DNA of 64,000 bases, from assembly GCA_902826605.1 (NCBI GenBank), contig CADEFM010000003.1, positions 124,001 to 188,000 on the forward strand, written 5' to 3'. The DNA comes from an uncultured Acidobacteriota bacterium. Lineage in GTDB: Bacteria; Acidobacteriota; Terriglobia; Bryobacterales; Bryobacteraceae. Position numbers and translations under genes: made by a program. Positions 25,078-34,169 of this stretch are shown piece by piece. Below the pieces are notes generated by a model. The model did no database searches. It was given only the letters and a program-made list of their open reading frames with translations, and was not told where the DNA came from. Every line of letters begins with the position of its first letter. Position 1 is the stretch's first letter.

Positions 25078-25461
25078 TTAAACTGGCGGGGCTCTAGCGG
25101 GAGATGCGAATCGATCCGGTGGATCGTGCGAGCGGACGACAAACTCAGTCGCGATCCCCTGAGTCACGAAGCGAACCTCGGCGACCGAGGCTACGGCAAC
25201 TTCTTCGTAGACGACGGCGATTCGCTGTGGAGCGACCGGCGTCCACTCTTGAGGGATGGCGGGCTTGTCATGGTCGCCGTGGTCTAACTCGGGACCTTCC
25301 GCCTCATCATGAAGCTCTTCAATGTGGCCGAGATGCAGATGGGCTAGACCCGTGGCGTGATGATGATCGGGTTCTTCGGGATGATAATGCGCAAAGGGAG
25401 CCTGGAGTGCGGCAAAGCACAGCCACACTACCGCAGCAGCATTGAACCCCTTGGTTCTCAT
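25078..25461 (-). CDS. Small secreted His-rich protein heading the minus-strand Czc operon
   Basis: This 127-residue protein has a signal peptide (AAAVVWLCFAALQAPFA) followed by a dense His/Asp/Glu region with 14 His in about 45 residues (HYHPEEPDHHH, HLHLGHIEELHDE, HGDHDK) and a C-terminal part ending in SPARAPPV. The composition fits a periplasmic Zn/Co/Ni buffer, comparable in position to CzcI-type proteins. No known domain is seen. It is the first gene of the minus-strand RND operon and is divergent from a Cys-rich gene at 25541; the 79 nt between them hold the promoters of both. Confidence 0.75.
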   Translation of the reverse strand: MRTKGFNAAAVVWLCFAALQAPFAHYHPEEPDHHHATGLAHLHLGHIEELHDEAEGPELDHGDHDKPAIPQEWTPVAPQRIAVVYEEVAVASVAEVRFVTQGIATEFVVRSHDPPDRFASPARAPPV

Positions 25462-25540
25462 CGAACCACAAGTCTAACTCATTGCGGGCAGGGAGGGGTC
25501 CGCGCCAGTTCAGCGCAGCCTATGCTAGCCTCAGGGTGAA

Positions 25541-25828
25541 GTGACTCGCGTTCTATTTCGCGTTGCGGCAATGTTTCTCCTCCTCCTCACGGGAGCGGAG
25601 TTGTTCGCTTGCGATATGATCGCGCCCGATCAGTGCGAAGCCTTCGGCTTTCCCCAAGAAGGTACAAGCCAGCCAGATGACAACTGCATCTGCTGCTGCT
25701 CACACATCGTCTTTTCGCACCCGATTACGCTAACGCCCACCGACCAGCAGGTCGAGACGATCGATCTCGCTGAGCCGCCGAAGCCTGAACGCGAGCCTGC
25801 CTCTATTTATCACCCTCCCAGAATCTGA
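25541..25828 (+). CDS. Small secreted Cys-rich protein heading the plus-strand Czc operon
   Basis: A GTG start gives 95 residues: a signal peptide (VAAMFLLLLTGAELFA), then CDMIAPDQC, a CICCC cluster followed by SHIVFSH, and an acidic/Pro tail ending YHPPRI. AGGGTGA lies upstream of the GTG and a TATGCT box at 25521-25526 may be the -10. The cluster of Cys and His residues suggests binding of soft metal ions. No domain is recognised. It precedes the TolC gene by 44 nt and recalls the protein at 11819 in layout. A role as periplasmic metal sensor or buffer is inference. Confidence 0.65.
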   Translation: MTRVLFRVAAMFLLLLTGAELFACDMIAPDQCEAFGFPQEGTSQPDDNCICCCSHIVFSHPITLTPTDQQVETIDLAEPPKPEREPASIYHPPRI

Positions 25829-25872
25829 CTTCCTTCCGACTCGTTAATTAACAAGTTCATTTGGAGGTCATT

Positions 25873-27186
25873 GTGTCTTCACTGCATCCACGCGTGCGCG
25901 CGAAGTGTGCGTCCACGCTTTGTAAGTTATTGATATTGGCGTGTTGTTTTGGCCCTCCTGCCGGGGCGCAATCTGTTACTCTGCGCGAGCTTCTGGGGCG
26001 CGCGGAACAGTCGAATCGGGATCTTCTCGCGGTCCGGCAGCGTTTGGAGGAAGCCAAAGGCGTTCTACGCCAGGCCGGAGTCGCCCCCGCGACGACGCTG
26101 CAAGCGGGCGGCGTCAGTGGGCGTCCGGTCGGAACCGTCGGGGAGGAACAGTTCTCTGCGGGCTTCTCCAAGACATTCGAAACCGGCGGCAAACGCGACC
26201 GCCGGATTGAGGTGGCGGAGCGGCAGTCGGAGATTGCAACCGCGGAGTACGAAGAACGCCTTCGCCAGCTTCGTTATGACCTCCGGACTCGGTTTGTCGA
26301 ACTCGTTTCATCAACCCGGAGGCTGGAGGTGCTCGACGCACAACTAAGCAACCTACAGAGCGCGCTTGAACTCACTCGCGCCCGAGTTGCCCAAGGCGAT
26401 TCGGCGGTTTTGGAAGCAGACCTCTTATCGGTGGAGATCGGCCGGATCGAGGCTCAACGCGCGGCGTTAGCGGGCAGTGCTGAGGCGGTGCAGGTCGAAT
26501 TGAGGCTAACTGCCGGACTTAGCACCGACGAGACGGTTTTTATCTCGCCTACCTACTCCCTTGTCACACGTCCGTACACGGCACCTGACTTGATATCTCG
26601 CGCTCTGGAAGACCGCGCGGATTTGAGAATTGCGCGAATACGGGAGAAGCAGGGTGATGCGGAACAACGCCTGGCGGAAGCTGAGGGCCACGCCAACGTT
26701 ACGGTGTCGGGAGGCTATGCGTTCGTAAAGAGCCGCTTCGACGATCAATTCGGGACGGCGAGAACAGGGGCCATCGTTCCCTTGCGGGATCGCGATGACA
26801 TTCTGTCTGTCAGCGTATCGATTCCCCTTTTTTCCAGGAGCCGCAATCAAGGAAATATCGAAGCGAGTGTTGCACGGACCCGAGGATCGCAGTATCAACG
26901 AGAAGCCCTGGAACGCGCCATCCCGTTGGAGGTTTCCGCTGCCACGCGGCGGCTCCAGAGCACGGAGCAAGCATTGTCTACCCTGGGCGGTCCTGTCCTT
27001 GATCAAGCGTCGAAAAACGTTGAAGTCATCCGGCAGGCGTACCAGTTGGGGCAATTGCGGTTACTGGATGTTTTGAATGAGCAACGGCGGCTTTTGGACC
27101 TGCAACTCGCCAAGGTGGATGCAGAAGTAGAAGTACTTCGCAGCTTGACGGAACTGGAAAAGGCCGTGGGAGGAGAACTTCAATGA
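25873..27186 (+). CDS. TolC-family outer-membrane efflux protein (CzcC-like)
   Basis: A GTG start at 25873 with GGAGG 5 nt upstream gives 437 residues: a signal peptide (cleaved near PPAGAQ), repeat one (LRELLGRAEQSNRDLLAVRQRLEE, KTFETGGKRDRRIEVAERQ) and repeat two (YQLGQLRLLDVLNEQRRLLDLQ). The TTG 12 nt earlier is less likely because it overlaps the ribosome-binding site. It is the outer channel of the plus-strand Czc system and overlaps the adaptor gene by 4 nt. Confidence 0.9.
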   Translation: MSSLHPRVRAKCASTLCKLLILACCFGPPAGAQSVTLRELLGRAEQSNRDLLAVRQRLEEAKGVLRQAGVAPATTLQAGGVSGRPVGTVGEEQFSAGFSKTFETGGKRDRRIEVAERQSEIATAEYEERLRQLRYDLRTRFVELVSSTRRLEVLDAQLSNLQSALELTRARVAQGDSAVLEADLLSVEIGRIEAQRAALAGSAEAVQVELRLTAGLSTDETVFISPTYSLVTRPYTAPDLISRALEDRADLRIARIREKQGDAEQRLAEAEGHANVTVSGGYAFVKSRFDDQFGTARTGAIVPLRDRDDILSVSVSIPLFSRSRNQGNIEASVARTRGSQYQREALERAIPLEVSAATRRLQSTEQALSTLGGPVLDQASKNVEVIRQAYQLGQLRLLDVLNEQRRLLDLQLAKVDAEVEVLRSLTELEKAVGGELQ

Positions 27187-28373
27187 AACACTTCTTGCTT
27201 GGGATGAGCGTCCTCCTTTTGGTGGGATGTGGAAAAGAGCCGGTGGCATCCGAACAGGCGCAGGAGAGCAAGGCCGCACCGGAGGCGCATCCCGACAATT
27301 TCATCGAAGACGCCGATGTCGTGGAACTGACCGCGGAGGCGCAGCGCCGCGCTGGGATCGAGGTAACGCCCGTTCGTCTTGCCAAAGTCGAGACGCAGAT
27401 TAGCATGACCGGATCGGTGCAGCCGCTCGATAGTAGAGTGACGCAGATCCGGCCACTCGCGCGCGGGCGCGTGGAGCAAGTGCTGGTCAGAGTCGGCGAC
27501 CCCGTCGCTACAGGTCAAGCCGTGGCCCGTTTCGACAATATCGAAGCGGGAGATCTCGCGAGCCAAGTGGACGCCGCGCGCGCTGAGCTACAGCGGCTCA
27601 AGATCCAGCAGACGAATGCAGTCCGCCAGGCGGAGCGCAGCCGCAGCCTCGTCAACATTGGAGCAGTTCCAGCTAAGGATGCCGAGAATGCGGAGGCGGA
27701 TGCGCGCGCGATGGAGGAAGCGATCCGTGCACAGCAGAGCGTCATCTCGGGCATTGAAGCAAGAGTGAGCCGCTTCGGCGCTGCCTCCGAAATTCGCGCG
27801 CCCTTTGCGGGCGTTGTTACTGAAGTGCGATCCGCGGCAGGCGAGGTCGTGGACTCTTCCAGTGTCCTTCTGACGATCACAGACCTGAGCCGCGTCTTCG
27901 TTGAGGGCCAAGTTTTCGAGCGAGACTTGGGCAAAGTGCGCCTAGGGCAGTCCGCGCGCATCAGCGTGGACGCATTTCCAGATGAAACATTCCAGGGCCG
28001 CGTCACTGCGATTGGGAACTCCGTCAATCCTCAAACCAGGACGGCCGCCGTTCGATGCGAGGTTGAAAACTCCAGTGGCCGGCTCCGAACTGAGATGTTC
28101 GCCAATCTCTCATTGCCCACCACGGAGTCTCATACGGCGCTCTCCGTCCCGGCGGACGCCGTTCAAGTCATCAATCGGAGGTCGATCGTCTTCGTTCGCC
28201 TGAATGACCTCCACTTCGAGGCTCGTGAGGTGCAGGTTTCGGGAGACGGGCCGAACGTCGAAATCATGGGTGGCTTGAAAGACGGCGAGCCCATCGTGAC
28301 GCGAGGAGCGTTCCAACTCAAATCCGTGTTTCTTGCGCGTCAACTTCAGTCGGAGCACGAACATGATCGATAA
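27183..28373 (+). CDS. RND periplasmic adaptor lipoprotein (CzcB-like)
   Basis: This 396-residue protein has a lipoprotein signal (SVLLLVGCGKE, Cys16), a linker, barrel-sandwich halves (IRPLARGRVEQVLVRVGDPV and FGAASEIRAPFAGVVTEVRS) separated by a coiled hairpin, a beta barrel (LSRVFVEGQVFERDLGKVRLG) and a membrane-proximal domain (VTRGAFQLKSVFLARQ). The C-terminal SEHEHDR is a possible metal ligand. It overlaps the TolC gene by 4 nt and the pump gene by 11 nt, so the three are translationally coupled. Confidence 0.9.
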   Translation: MKHFLLGMSVLLLVGCGKEPVASEQAQESKAAPEAHPDNFIEDADVVELTAEAQRRAGIEVTPVRLAKVETQISMTGSVQPLDSRVTQIRPLARGRVEQVLVRVGDPVATGQAVARFDNIEAGDLASQVDAARAELQRLKIQQTNAVRQAERSRSLVNIGAVPAKDAENAEADARAMEEAIRAQQSVISGIEARVSRFGAASEIRAPFAGVVTEVRSAAGEVVDSSSVLLTITDLSRVFVEGQVFERDLGKVRLGQSARISVDAFPDETFQGRVTAIGNSVNPQTRTAAVRCEVENSSGRLRTEMFANLSLPTTESHTALSVPADAVQVINRRSIVFVRLNDLHFEAREVQVSGDGPNVEIMGGLKDGEPIVTRGAFQLKSVFLARQLQSEHEHDR

Positions 28374-31300
28374 AGCGCTCGCCTGGAGTATCCGTTACCG
28401 CTATCTCGTGACCGCACTCGCAGGACTGCTGATGTTGGTCGGCGGCTATTCGGCCCTAGAACTTCCGATTGACGCCGTGCCGGACGTCACGACGAATCAG
28501 GTTCAGATCAACACGAAGGCCCCCTCGTTCACGCCGTTGGAGATGGAACAGTATGTGACGTTCCCCATCGAAGTGGCCATGAGTAACCTGCCGCAGAAAG
28601 AAGAGGTGCGTTCCATATCGCAGTTCGGACTATCGCAAGTGACGGTGACCTTCGCCGATGACGTGGACATCTATCGTGCGCGACAACTCGTTCTGGAGAG
28701 ATTGCTCGAAGCCCAACAGCAGCTTCCCGAAGGCGTAACCCCGGAATTGGCGCCCGTAAGCACGGGCCTCGGAGAGATCGTTCAGTTCACTCTTAATGTT
28801 CGCGCCGACGCGTCGCGTGCTTACAGTTTGATGGAGCTTCACACTCTGCTCGAATGGTTCATTAAACCTCAATTGCGAACCGTCCCGGGGGTAGTAGAAG
28901 TCAACAGCTTTGGCGGAGAAGAACAGCAGTACGAAGTCCTGGTTGATCCCGCAAAACTGGTCAGTTTTCACACGTCACTTGCCGAAGTGACCGAAGCGCT
29001 CCGCAAAAACAATCTCAACGTTGGGGGTGGCTATCTCGAGCACGGCGGTGAGCAGCAACTGATCCGTGGTGTTGGACTGATCGAAACCATCAAGGATGTC
29101 GAGAACATCGTGGTCTCTGCGTCAGGCGGAACCCCCGTCTACGTGAAATCTGTCGCGACTGTGGGCCTGGGAGCGCAGATCCGCCAGGGCGCGGCAACCC
29201 GCGACGGTAAGGGTGAGACCGTGATGGGCGTTGCCATGATGCTTAAGGGAGAGAACAGCAGGCAAGTCGCAACAAGGGTAGTGGAGCGGCTCAACCTGCT
29301 CAATCAGGCGATGCCACCGGGCGTTATGATCGACATCTTCTATGACCGGCGTGACCTGGTCGATCGGACGATCCGAACGGCGGCCCGTAATCTAGCGGAG
29401 GGTGGACTGATCGTGGTCGTCGTTCTGTTCTTGTTCCTGCTGCAGGTTCGCGCGGGACTGATCGTTTCTGCGGCGATTCCCTTGTCGATGCTCGTGGCAA
29501 TCATCGGTATGCGCCAGTTCAATATCTCCGCCAATCTGATGAGCCTGGGAGCAATTGACTTTGGCCTCATTGTGGACGCTGCGGTCATCATTGTGGAGAA
29601 CTGCGTACGACGGCTGAGTGAGAAGCGCAATAGTCTGGGCCGCGGACTCACAAGGGAAGAGCGGCGCGAGACTATCCTATCGGCGAGCGTTGAGGTTCGG
29701 AAGGCTGGCCAGTTTGGAGAGATCCTGATCATCGCGGCGTATCTCCCGATCGTGTCGCTCGTAGGCATCGAAGGGAAGATGTTCCGGCCCATGGGATTCA
29801 CCGTAATCCTTGCGTTGTCCGGGGCGCTCGTGTTGAGCCTAACGTTGATCCCGGCGCTGTGCGCAATTTTCCTCAAAGAAGGGAAACTGGTGCCAGCCTC
29901 ACAAGACGCCTTCCATGAGGAGAATCCGCTCGTTCGGTGGTTCCAGAGGCTGTATGTCCCAGCGCTCTCTTTCACCATGCGTTGGCGTTGGGCGACCGTA
30001 ATCGCCGCCTTGGGCATGATCGCAGTGTGCGGGTTCTTGATTCCGTTTTTGGGTTCAGAGTTTCTGCCAAAACTCGAAGAGGGCGCGCTCGCCATCAACG
30101 CGGCGCGCTTGCCTAGTGTCTCTCTGCCTGAGGCAGTGACCATGACCAACGCACTCGAAGGAGTTGTACGGGAGTTTCCGGAAGTCACGACGGTGGTCAG
30201 CCGCATCGGACGCCCTGAGATCGCTACCGACCCTATGGGAGTCAACCTGGGGGATACATACGTGCTCTTGAAGCCCAAGGAACAATGGCAGTCAGCATCC
30301 TCCCGAGAGGAACTCGTGGAGAAGATGGAGAGTAAGCTCAAGGACCTTCCCACGATGGCCTATACCTTCTCCCAGCCCATCGAGTTCCGGATGGCGGAGT
30401 TGATCGAAGGTGTCGGTTCACGATCGGACATCGTCGTGAAGATCTTCGGGGACGATCTGGACGAATTGAAGGCACAGGCCGACAAGGTCGCCAAAGCTAT
30501 GAGCCAGGTGAGCGGGGTTGCCGACTTGAGGGTGCAGCAGGTGAGCGGTCAGCCCGTGCTGAGTATTCGCACCGACCGTGAAGCGATCGCCCGATATGGG
30601 ATCAATGTCGCCGATGTCCAGGCTTTGATTCAGACGGCGATTGCCGGGATGGAAGCCGGGCGAGTCTTGGAGGGCTTCAAGCGCTTCGATCTCGTAGTTC
30701 GCCTCGATCCAGCTTCCAGACGTTCTGCTTCGGACTTCGCAAATTTGCTTGTTAGCGCGCCTTCAGGACAGATGATCCCTCTGGGCCAACTGGCGAAGAT
30801 CGAAACAGAAGAGGGCCCTCTTGAGGTGAGCCGGGAAAACGGCCAGCGCCGGATTTCAATCGAGGCCAATGTGCGTGGCCGCGACATCGGCACCTTTGTA
30901 GTGGAGGCGCAGCAGCGTGTTCAACAGGCTGTGAACTTGAAACCCGGGTATCTGATGGTATGGGGTGGCTTGTGGGAACATCTCGACTCGGGCCGGGCGC
31001 GACTAATGATTGTGGTCCCATTCACATTCCTGCTGATCTTCTTGTTGCTCTTTGTGACGTTTCACTCGTTCACGGAAGCGGCGCTTGTGTTCACAGGTAT
31101 TCCGTTCGCCGTAACGGGCGGCGTTTTGGCCCTTCTCGTTCGAGGGATGCCGTTTTCGATGAGCGCTGGCGTTGGATTCATAGCAGTCTCCGGGGTAGCA
31201 GTGCTCAACGGAGTCGTAATGGTAGCGTTCATCAACCAGAACAAAGCCGGCGGCCAGCCGTGGCTGGATGCCATTCGCACCGGAGCGATCTCGCGTTTGC

Positions 31301-31515
31301 GGCCGGTCTTGATGACGGCTGCCGTCGCTAGCTTCGGGTTTCTGCCCATGGCGATTTCGGGCACAGCCGGGGCTGAGGTGCAACGCCCCCTGGCGACCGT
31401 TGTTATCGGCGGACTGGTAACCTCCACGTTACTGACATTGCTTGTTCTGCCGACGCTCTTGACGTGGGTGAACAAGATGGCTTCACCGCTCGAACCAAGC
31501 GAGGAGCAGCGATGA
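28363..31515 (+). CDS. Heavy-metal RND efflux pump (CzcA family)
   Basis: This 1050-residue pump starts at the ATG at 28363 (MIDKALAWSIRYRYLV), inside the end of the adaptor gene. It has the RND layout and the signature DFGLIVDAAVIIVENCVRRL in helix 4, with acidic residues as in pumps for divalent metals. A typical CzcA start, SALELPIDAVPDVTTNQVQI, follows the first helix. It is coupled to the P-type ATPase gene downstream by an ATGA overlap. It would export Zn, Cd, Co or Ni from the periplasm across the outer membrane; the precise ion is not known. Confidence 0.92.
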   Translation: MIDKALAWSIRYRYLVTALAGLLMLVGGYSALELPIDAVPDVTTNQVQINTKAPSFTPLEMEQYVTFPIEVAMSNLPQKEEVRSISQFGLSQVTVTFADDVDIYRARQLVLERLLEAQQQLPEGVTPELAPVSTGLGEIVQFTLNVRADASRAYSLMELHTLLEWFIKPQLRTVPGVVEVNSFGGEEQQYEVLVDPAKLVSFHTSLAEVTEALRKNNLNVGGGYLEHGGEQQLIRGVGLIETIKDVENIVVSASGGTPVYVKSVATVGLGAQIRQGAATRDGKGETVMGVAMMLKGENSRQVATRVVERLNLLNQAMPPGVMIDIFYDRRDLVDRTIRTAARNLAEGGLIVVVVLFLFLLQVRAGLIVSAAIPLSMLVAIIGMRQFNISANLMSLGAIDFGLIVDAAVIIVENCVRRLSEKRNSLGRGLTREERRETILSASVEVRKAGQFGEILIIAAYLPIVSLVGIEGKMFRPMGFTVILALSGALVLSLTLIPALCAIFLKEGKLVPASQDAFHEENPLVRWFQRLYVPALSFTMRWRWATVIAALGMIAVCGFLIPFLGSEFLPKLEEGALAINAARLPSVSLPEAVTMTNALEGVVREFPEVTTVVSRIGRPEIATDPMGVNLGDTYVLLKPKEQWQSASSREELVEKMESKLKDLPTMAYTFSQPIEFRMAELIEGVGSRSDIVVKIFGDDLDELKAQADKVAKAMSQVSGVADLRVQQVSGQPVLSIRTDREAIARYGINVADVQALIQTAIAGMEAGRVLEGFKRFDLVVRLDPASRRSASDFANLLVSAPSGQMIPLGQLAKIETEEGPLEVSRENGQRRISIEANVRGRDIGTFVVEAQQRVQQAVNLKPGYLMVWGGLWEHLDSGRARLMIVVPFTFLLIFLLLFVTFHSFTEAALVFTGIPFAVTGGVLALLVRGMPFSMSAGVGFIAVSGVAVLNGVVMVAFINQNKAGGQPWLDAIRTGAISRLRPVLMTAAVASFGFLPMAISGTAGAEVQRPLATVVIGGLVTSTLLTLLVLPTLLTWVNKMASPLEPSEEQR

Positions 31516-33695
31516 AACCGAAACTCGAATTTCGCATTCACGGGATGGACTGCGCCGAGGAGGTAGCGATTCTGCGTAGAGAAGTCGGGCCGGTGGCTGG
31601 CGGTGAGGATCAACTCGCTTTCGATTTGCTCCGGGGAAAGATGATTGTCAGCGGCAACGCCCCTGCCGACACGATCAGCGCCGCTGTGGCCCGCGCCGGG
31701 ATGAGGGCAGAACGCTGGTCTGACGTCGTTCCCGAGGCTGGTTCTTTGAGCTTCTGGCAAAGACGTGGCCGAACTGCATTAACCGTCGTGAGCGGCGTAT
31801 TCACCATGGCAGGGTTCGTATCACACGCAACGCTCGCCGGGGGCATTTCTGCTGCTTTCGGCTCAGAGGGTCTCGGTCTTACCCATCATGTGCCGCCTCT
31901 TACGATGTTGCTGTACGCCGTCGGCATAGTCCTTGGGAGCTGGTACATCGCACCCAAAGCGCTGTTGGCGGCGAAGCGTATGCGGCCGGATATGAACCTG
32001 CTAATGGTTCTTGCTGTAGTTGGTGCCGTGTTCATCGACGAGTGGTTCGAGGCAGCGACGGTATCCTTCCTGTTCGCAGTCTCCTTGACGTTGGAGTCGT
32101 GGAGCGTGGGGCGAGCCAGAAGGGCCGTTGAAGCTCTGATGGCCGTTGCGCCTGCCACCGTGCGGCTGAAACGCGATGGTCGGGACATAGAGGTTCCGAC
32201 AGCCGAGGCGGCGGTCGGCGAGTTCTTCACAGTTCGGCCTGGTGAGCGCATCGGGCTCGACGGAGTTGTGATAAAGGGCAGTTCCGAAGTGAATCAAGCT
32301 CCGATCACCGGGGAGAGTCTTCCGGTCACCAAAGAGCCGGGAAGTGCCGTGTTCGCCGGATCCATTAATGGATCGGGTGTTGTGGAGATTGAGGTCACAA
32401 AGCTAGCAGGTGAGACGACGCTCGCACAAATCATACGAATGATTGGCGAAGCACAAACACGCCGGGCGCCTTCCGAGCAGTGGGTGGACAAATTTGCCCG
32501 CGTTTACACCCCCATTGTTTTCGCAATCGCTATTCTTGTCGGCCTCATCCCACCTCTCTTCGGCGGCGATTGGTCAGCATGGGGCTATCGCGCGTTGGTT
32601 TTGCTTGTGATTGGTTGCCCCTGTGCATTGGTGATATCGACACCGGTCAGCATTGTCGCAAGTCTCGCCGCCGCTGCGAAGAACGGGGTCCTGATCAAGG
32701 GCGGCGTTCACGTAGAGACGCCAGCACGCCTTCGAGTGATAGCTTTCGACAAAACAGGGACGATTACCGCGGGGGAGCCATCCGTAGTCGAGGTGGTTCC
32801 GATGTCGGGTCACTCCGAAGCCGAACTTCTGGAGCGCGTAGGGGCCATGGAGGTTCATAGTGACCACCCCCTAGCGCGAGCGATCATGGACTACATTCGA
32901 GAACGAAAGATTGAGACGACGCCCGCAGATGAGTTTCGGATCCTGCCTGGCAAGGGAGCAGTCGCTCGGTTCAAGGATAAGAACTATTGGCTCGGTTCGC
33001 ACCGGTTTCTCGAGGAACGAGCACAGGAGACCCCAGAAGTACATGACCGGTTGGTGGCGTTGGCGGACGGCGGACGAACCGTTGTGGTTGTAGGCAATGA
33101 CACGCACGTATGCGGATTTATCGCCTTGTCAGATCGGTTACGGCCTGACATCCAGACTGTCATCAGTACATTGAGTGCCCAGGGCGTCCGGCACATAGTC
33201 ATGCTCACTGGCGACAACAGGGGAACAGCAGAACGGATGGCCAAAGAGGCAGGCATTAAGGAAGTACGGGCAGATCTACTTCCGGCGGACAAGGTCACCA
33301 TTGTTGAAGATCTGGTGCGGTCCTACGGTCAGGTGGCGATGGTTGGCGACGGTGTGAACGATGCGCCAGCGATGAGCCGGGCTAGCCTCGGCATCGCGAT
33401 GGGGGCGGCCGGTAGCGACACCGCCATTGAGGCGGCGGATGTCGCGTTGATGGCGGATGACTTGACCAAGCTACCTTGGCTGATCGCGCACTCCAGGCGC
33501 ACTCTCAGCATCATTCAACAGAACATCTGGCTGTCTTTAGGGGTCAAAGCGCTGTTTGCTGCATTGACGCTACTGGGGCACGCGTCCCTCTGGTCGGCAA
33601 TTGCGGCCGATATGGGGGTCTCGCTCCTGGTAATCTTCAACGCCCTTAGATTACTCGCCAGAAACCAGCTCTCCAGGCCTCAGCAACTCGGGTAG
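31512..33695 (+). CDS. P1B-type heavy-metal ATPase (ZntA-like)
   Basis: This 727-residue pump has an N-terminal HMA domain with the variant motif GMDCAEE (one Cys, C14, with Glu residues where a second Cys is usual), eight predicted membrane helices, the ion-binding CPC motif at 369-371, phosphorylation site DKTGT with D413, the SDHPLA motif and the hinge GDGVNDAP. HMA domains with CxxE-type ligands and the CPC motif are typical of Zn/Cd/Pb exporters. It overlaps the RND pump stop as ATGA, so cytoplasmic and periplasmic export of the same ion are probably made together. Downstream, 33696-33865 contains no recognisable feature. Confidence 0.93.
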   Translation: MKPKLEFRIHGMDCAEEVAILRREVGPVAGGEDQLAFDLLRGKMIVSGNAPADTISAAVARAGMRAERWSDVVPEAGSLSFWQRRGRTALTVVSGVFTMAGFVSHATLAGGISAAFGSEGLGLTHHVPPLTMLLYAVGIVLGSWYIAPKALLAAKRMRPDMNLLMVLAVVGAVFIDEWFEAATVSFLFAVSLTLESWSVGRARRAVEALMAVAPATVRLKRDGRDIEVPTAEAAVGEFFTVRPGERIGLDGVVIKGSSEVNQAPITGESLPVTKEPGSAVFAGSINGSGVVEIEVTKLAGETTLAQIIRMIGEAQTRRAPSEQWVDKFARVYTPIVFAIAILVGLIPPLFGGDWSAWGYRALVLLVIGCPCALVISTPVSIVASLAAAAKNGVLIKGGVHVETPARLRVIAFDKTGTITAGEPSVVEVVPMSGHSEAELLERVGAMEVHSDHPLARAIMDYIRERKIETTPADEFRILPGKGAVARFKDKNYWLGSHRFLEERAQETPEVHDRLVALADGGRTVVVVGNDTHVCGFIALSDRLRPDIQTVISTLSAQGVRHIVMLTGDNRGTAERMAKEAGIKEVRADLLPADKVTIVEDLVRSYGQVAMVGDGVNDAPAMSRASLGIAMGAAGSDTAIEAADVALMADDLTKLPWLIAHSRRTLSIIQQNIWLSLGVKALFAALTLLGHASLWSAIAADMGVSLLVIFNALRLLARNQLSRPQQLG

Positions 33696-33865
33696 GCGCG
33701 CCATCGTTTTTAAGGCAAGACATTTCACGTCCATGCTGAATGGGAAAGCCTGTGGCCACAGACAAGCGCTTCTGCCCTGCTTTCAACACTTTTAGGGTCT
33801 GCCAGGCTAACACGGTCAGAATGTGGTTACTTGGAGAGTCATGAGATTCGAGATAAGAGAAGGAC

Positions 33866-34117
33866 ATGCCTCCTCCGAGTGCTGTTCCACCTAATGCTCT
33901 TGAAGAGAAGTCTGACGCTGATAGAAACGAACGCGCGATCCTAACACTTACGGAGGTCGCGAAGATCCTGCGGTGTTCGAAAGCGCACGTCGCCAACGTC
34001 ATCCATGGCAATGTCAAGGGTTTGCCACGATTGGCGCACCTGTCTATCGGGAGACGAAAGCTGGTTCGGCGCGAATGGCTGGACCAGTGGATGGAAGCGA
34101 ACAAAATACGATGCTAA
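33866..34117 (+). CDS. Excisionase-like helix-turn-helix protein
   Basis: This 83-residue protein contains a winged helix-turn-helix of the excisionase/MerR type: LTLTEVAKILRCSKAHVANV followed by the LVRREWLDQWMEA wing and helix. A disordered N-terminus of about 25 residues precedes it. Such small proteins control the direction of recombination by a neighbouring tyrosine recombinase. It ends 52 nt before the integrase start. It may instead be a simple regulator of the integrase. Confidence 0.75.
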   Translation: MPPPSAVPPNALEEKSDADRNERAILTLTEVAKILRCSKAHVANVIHGNVKGLPRLAHLSIGRRKLVRREWLDQWMEANKIRC

Positions 34118-34169
34118 CCTCGATTCATGTCGGGATGCATCGTCACGAACGCAGGAACTAGGAGGCTTC

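Noticed and set aside
29340..30353. Open frame of 337 codons opposite the CzcA pump gene
   Set aside because: It is Ser/Arg/Thr-rich, has no domain, no ribosome-binding site, and lies fully inside a well-supported gene on the other strand.
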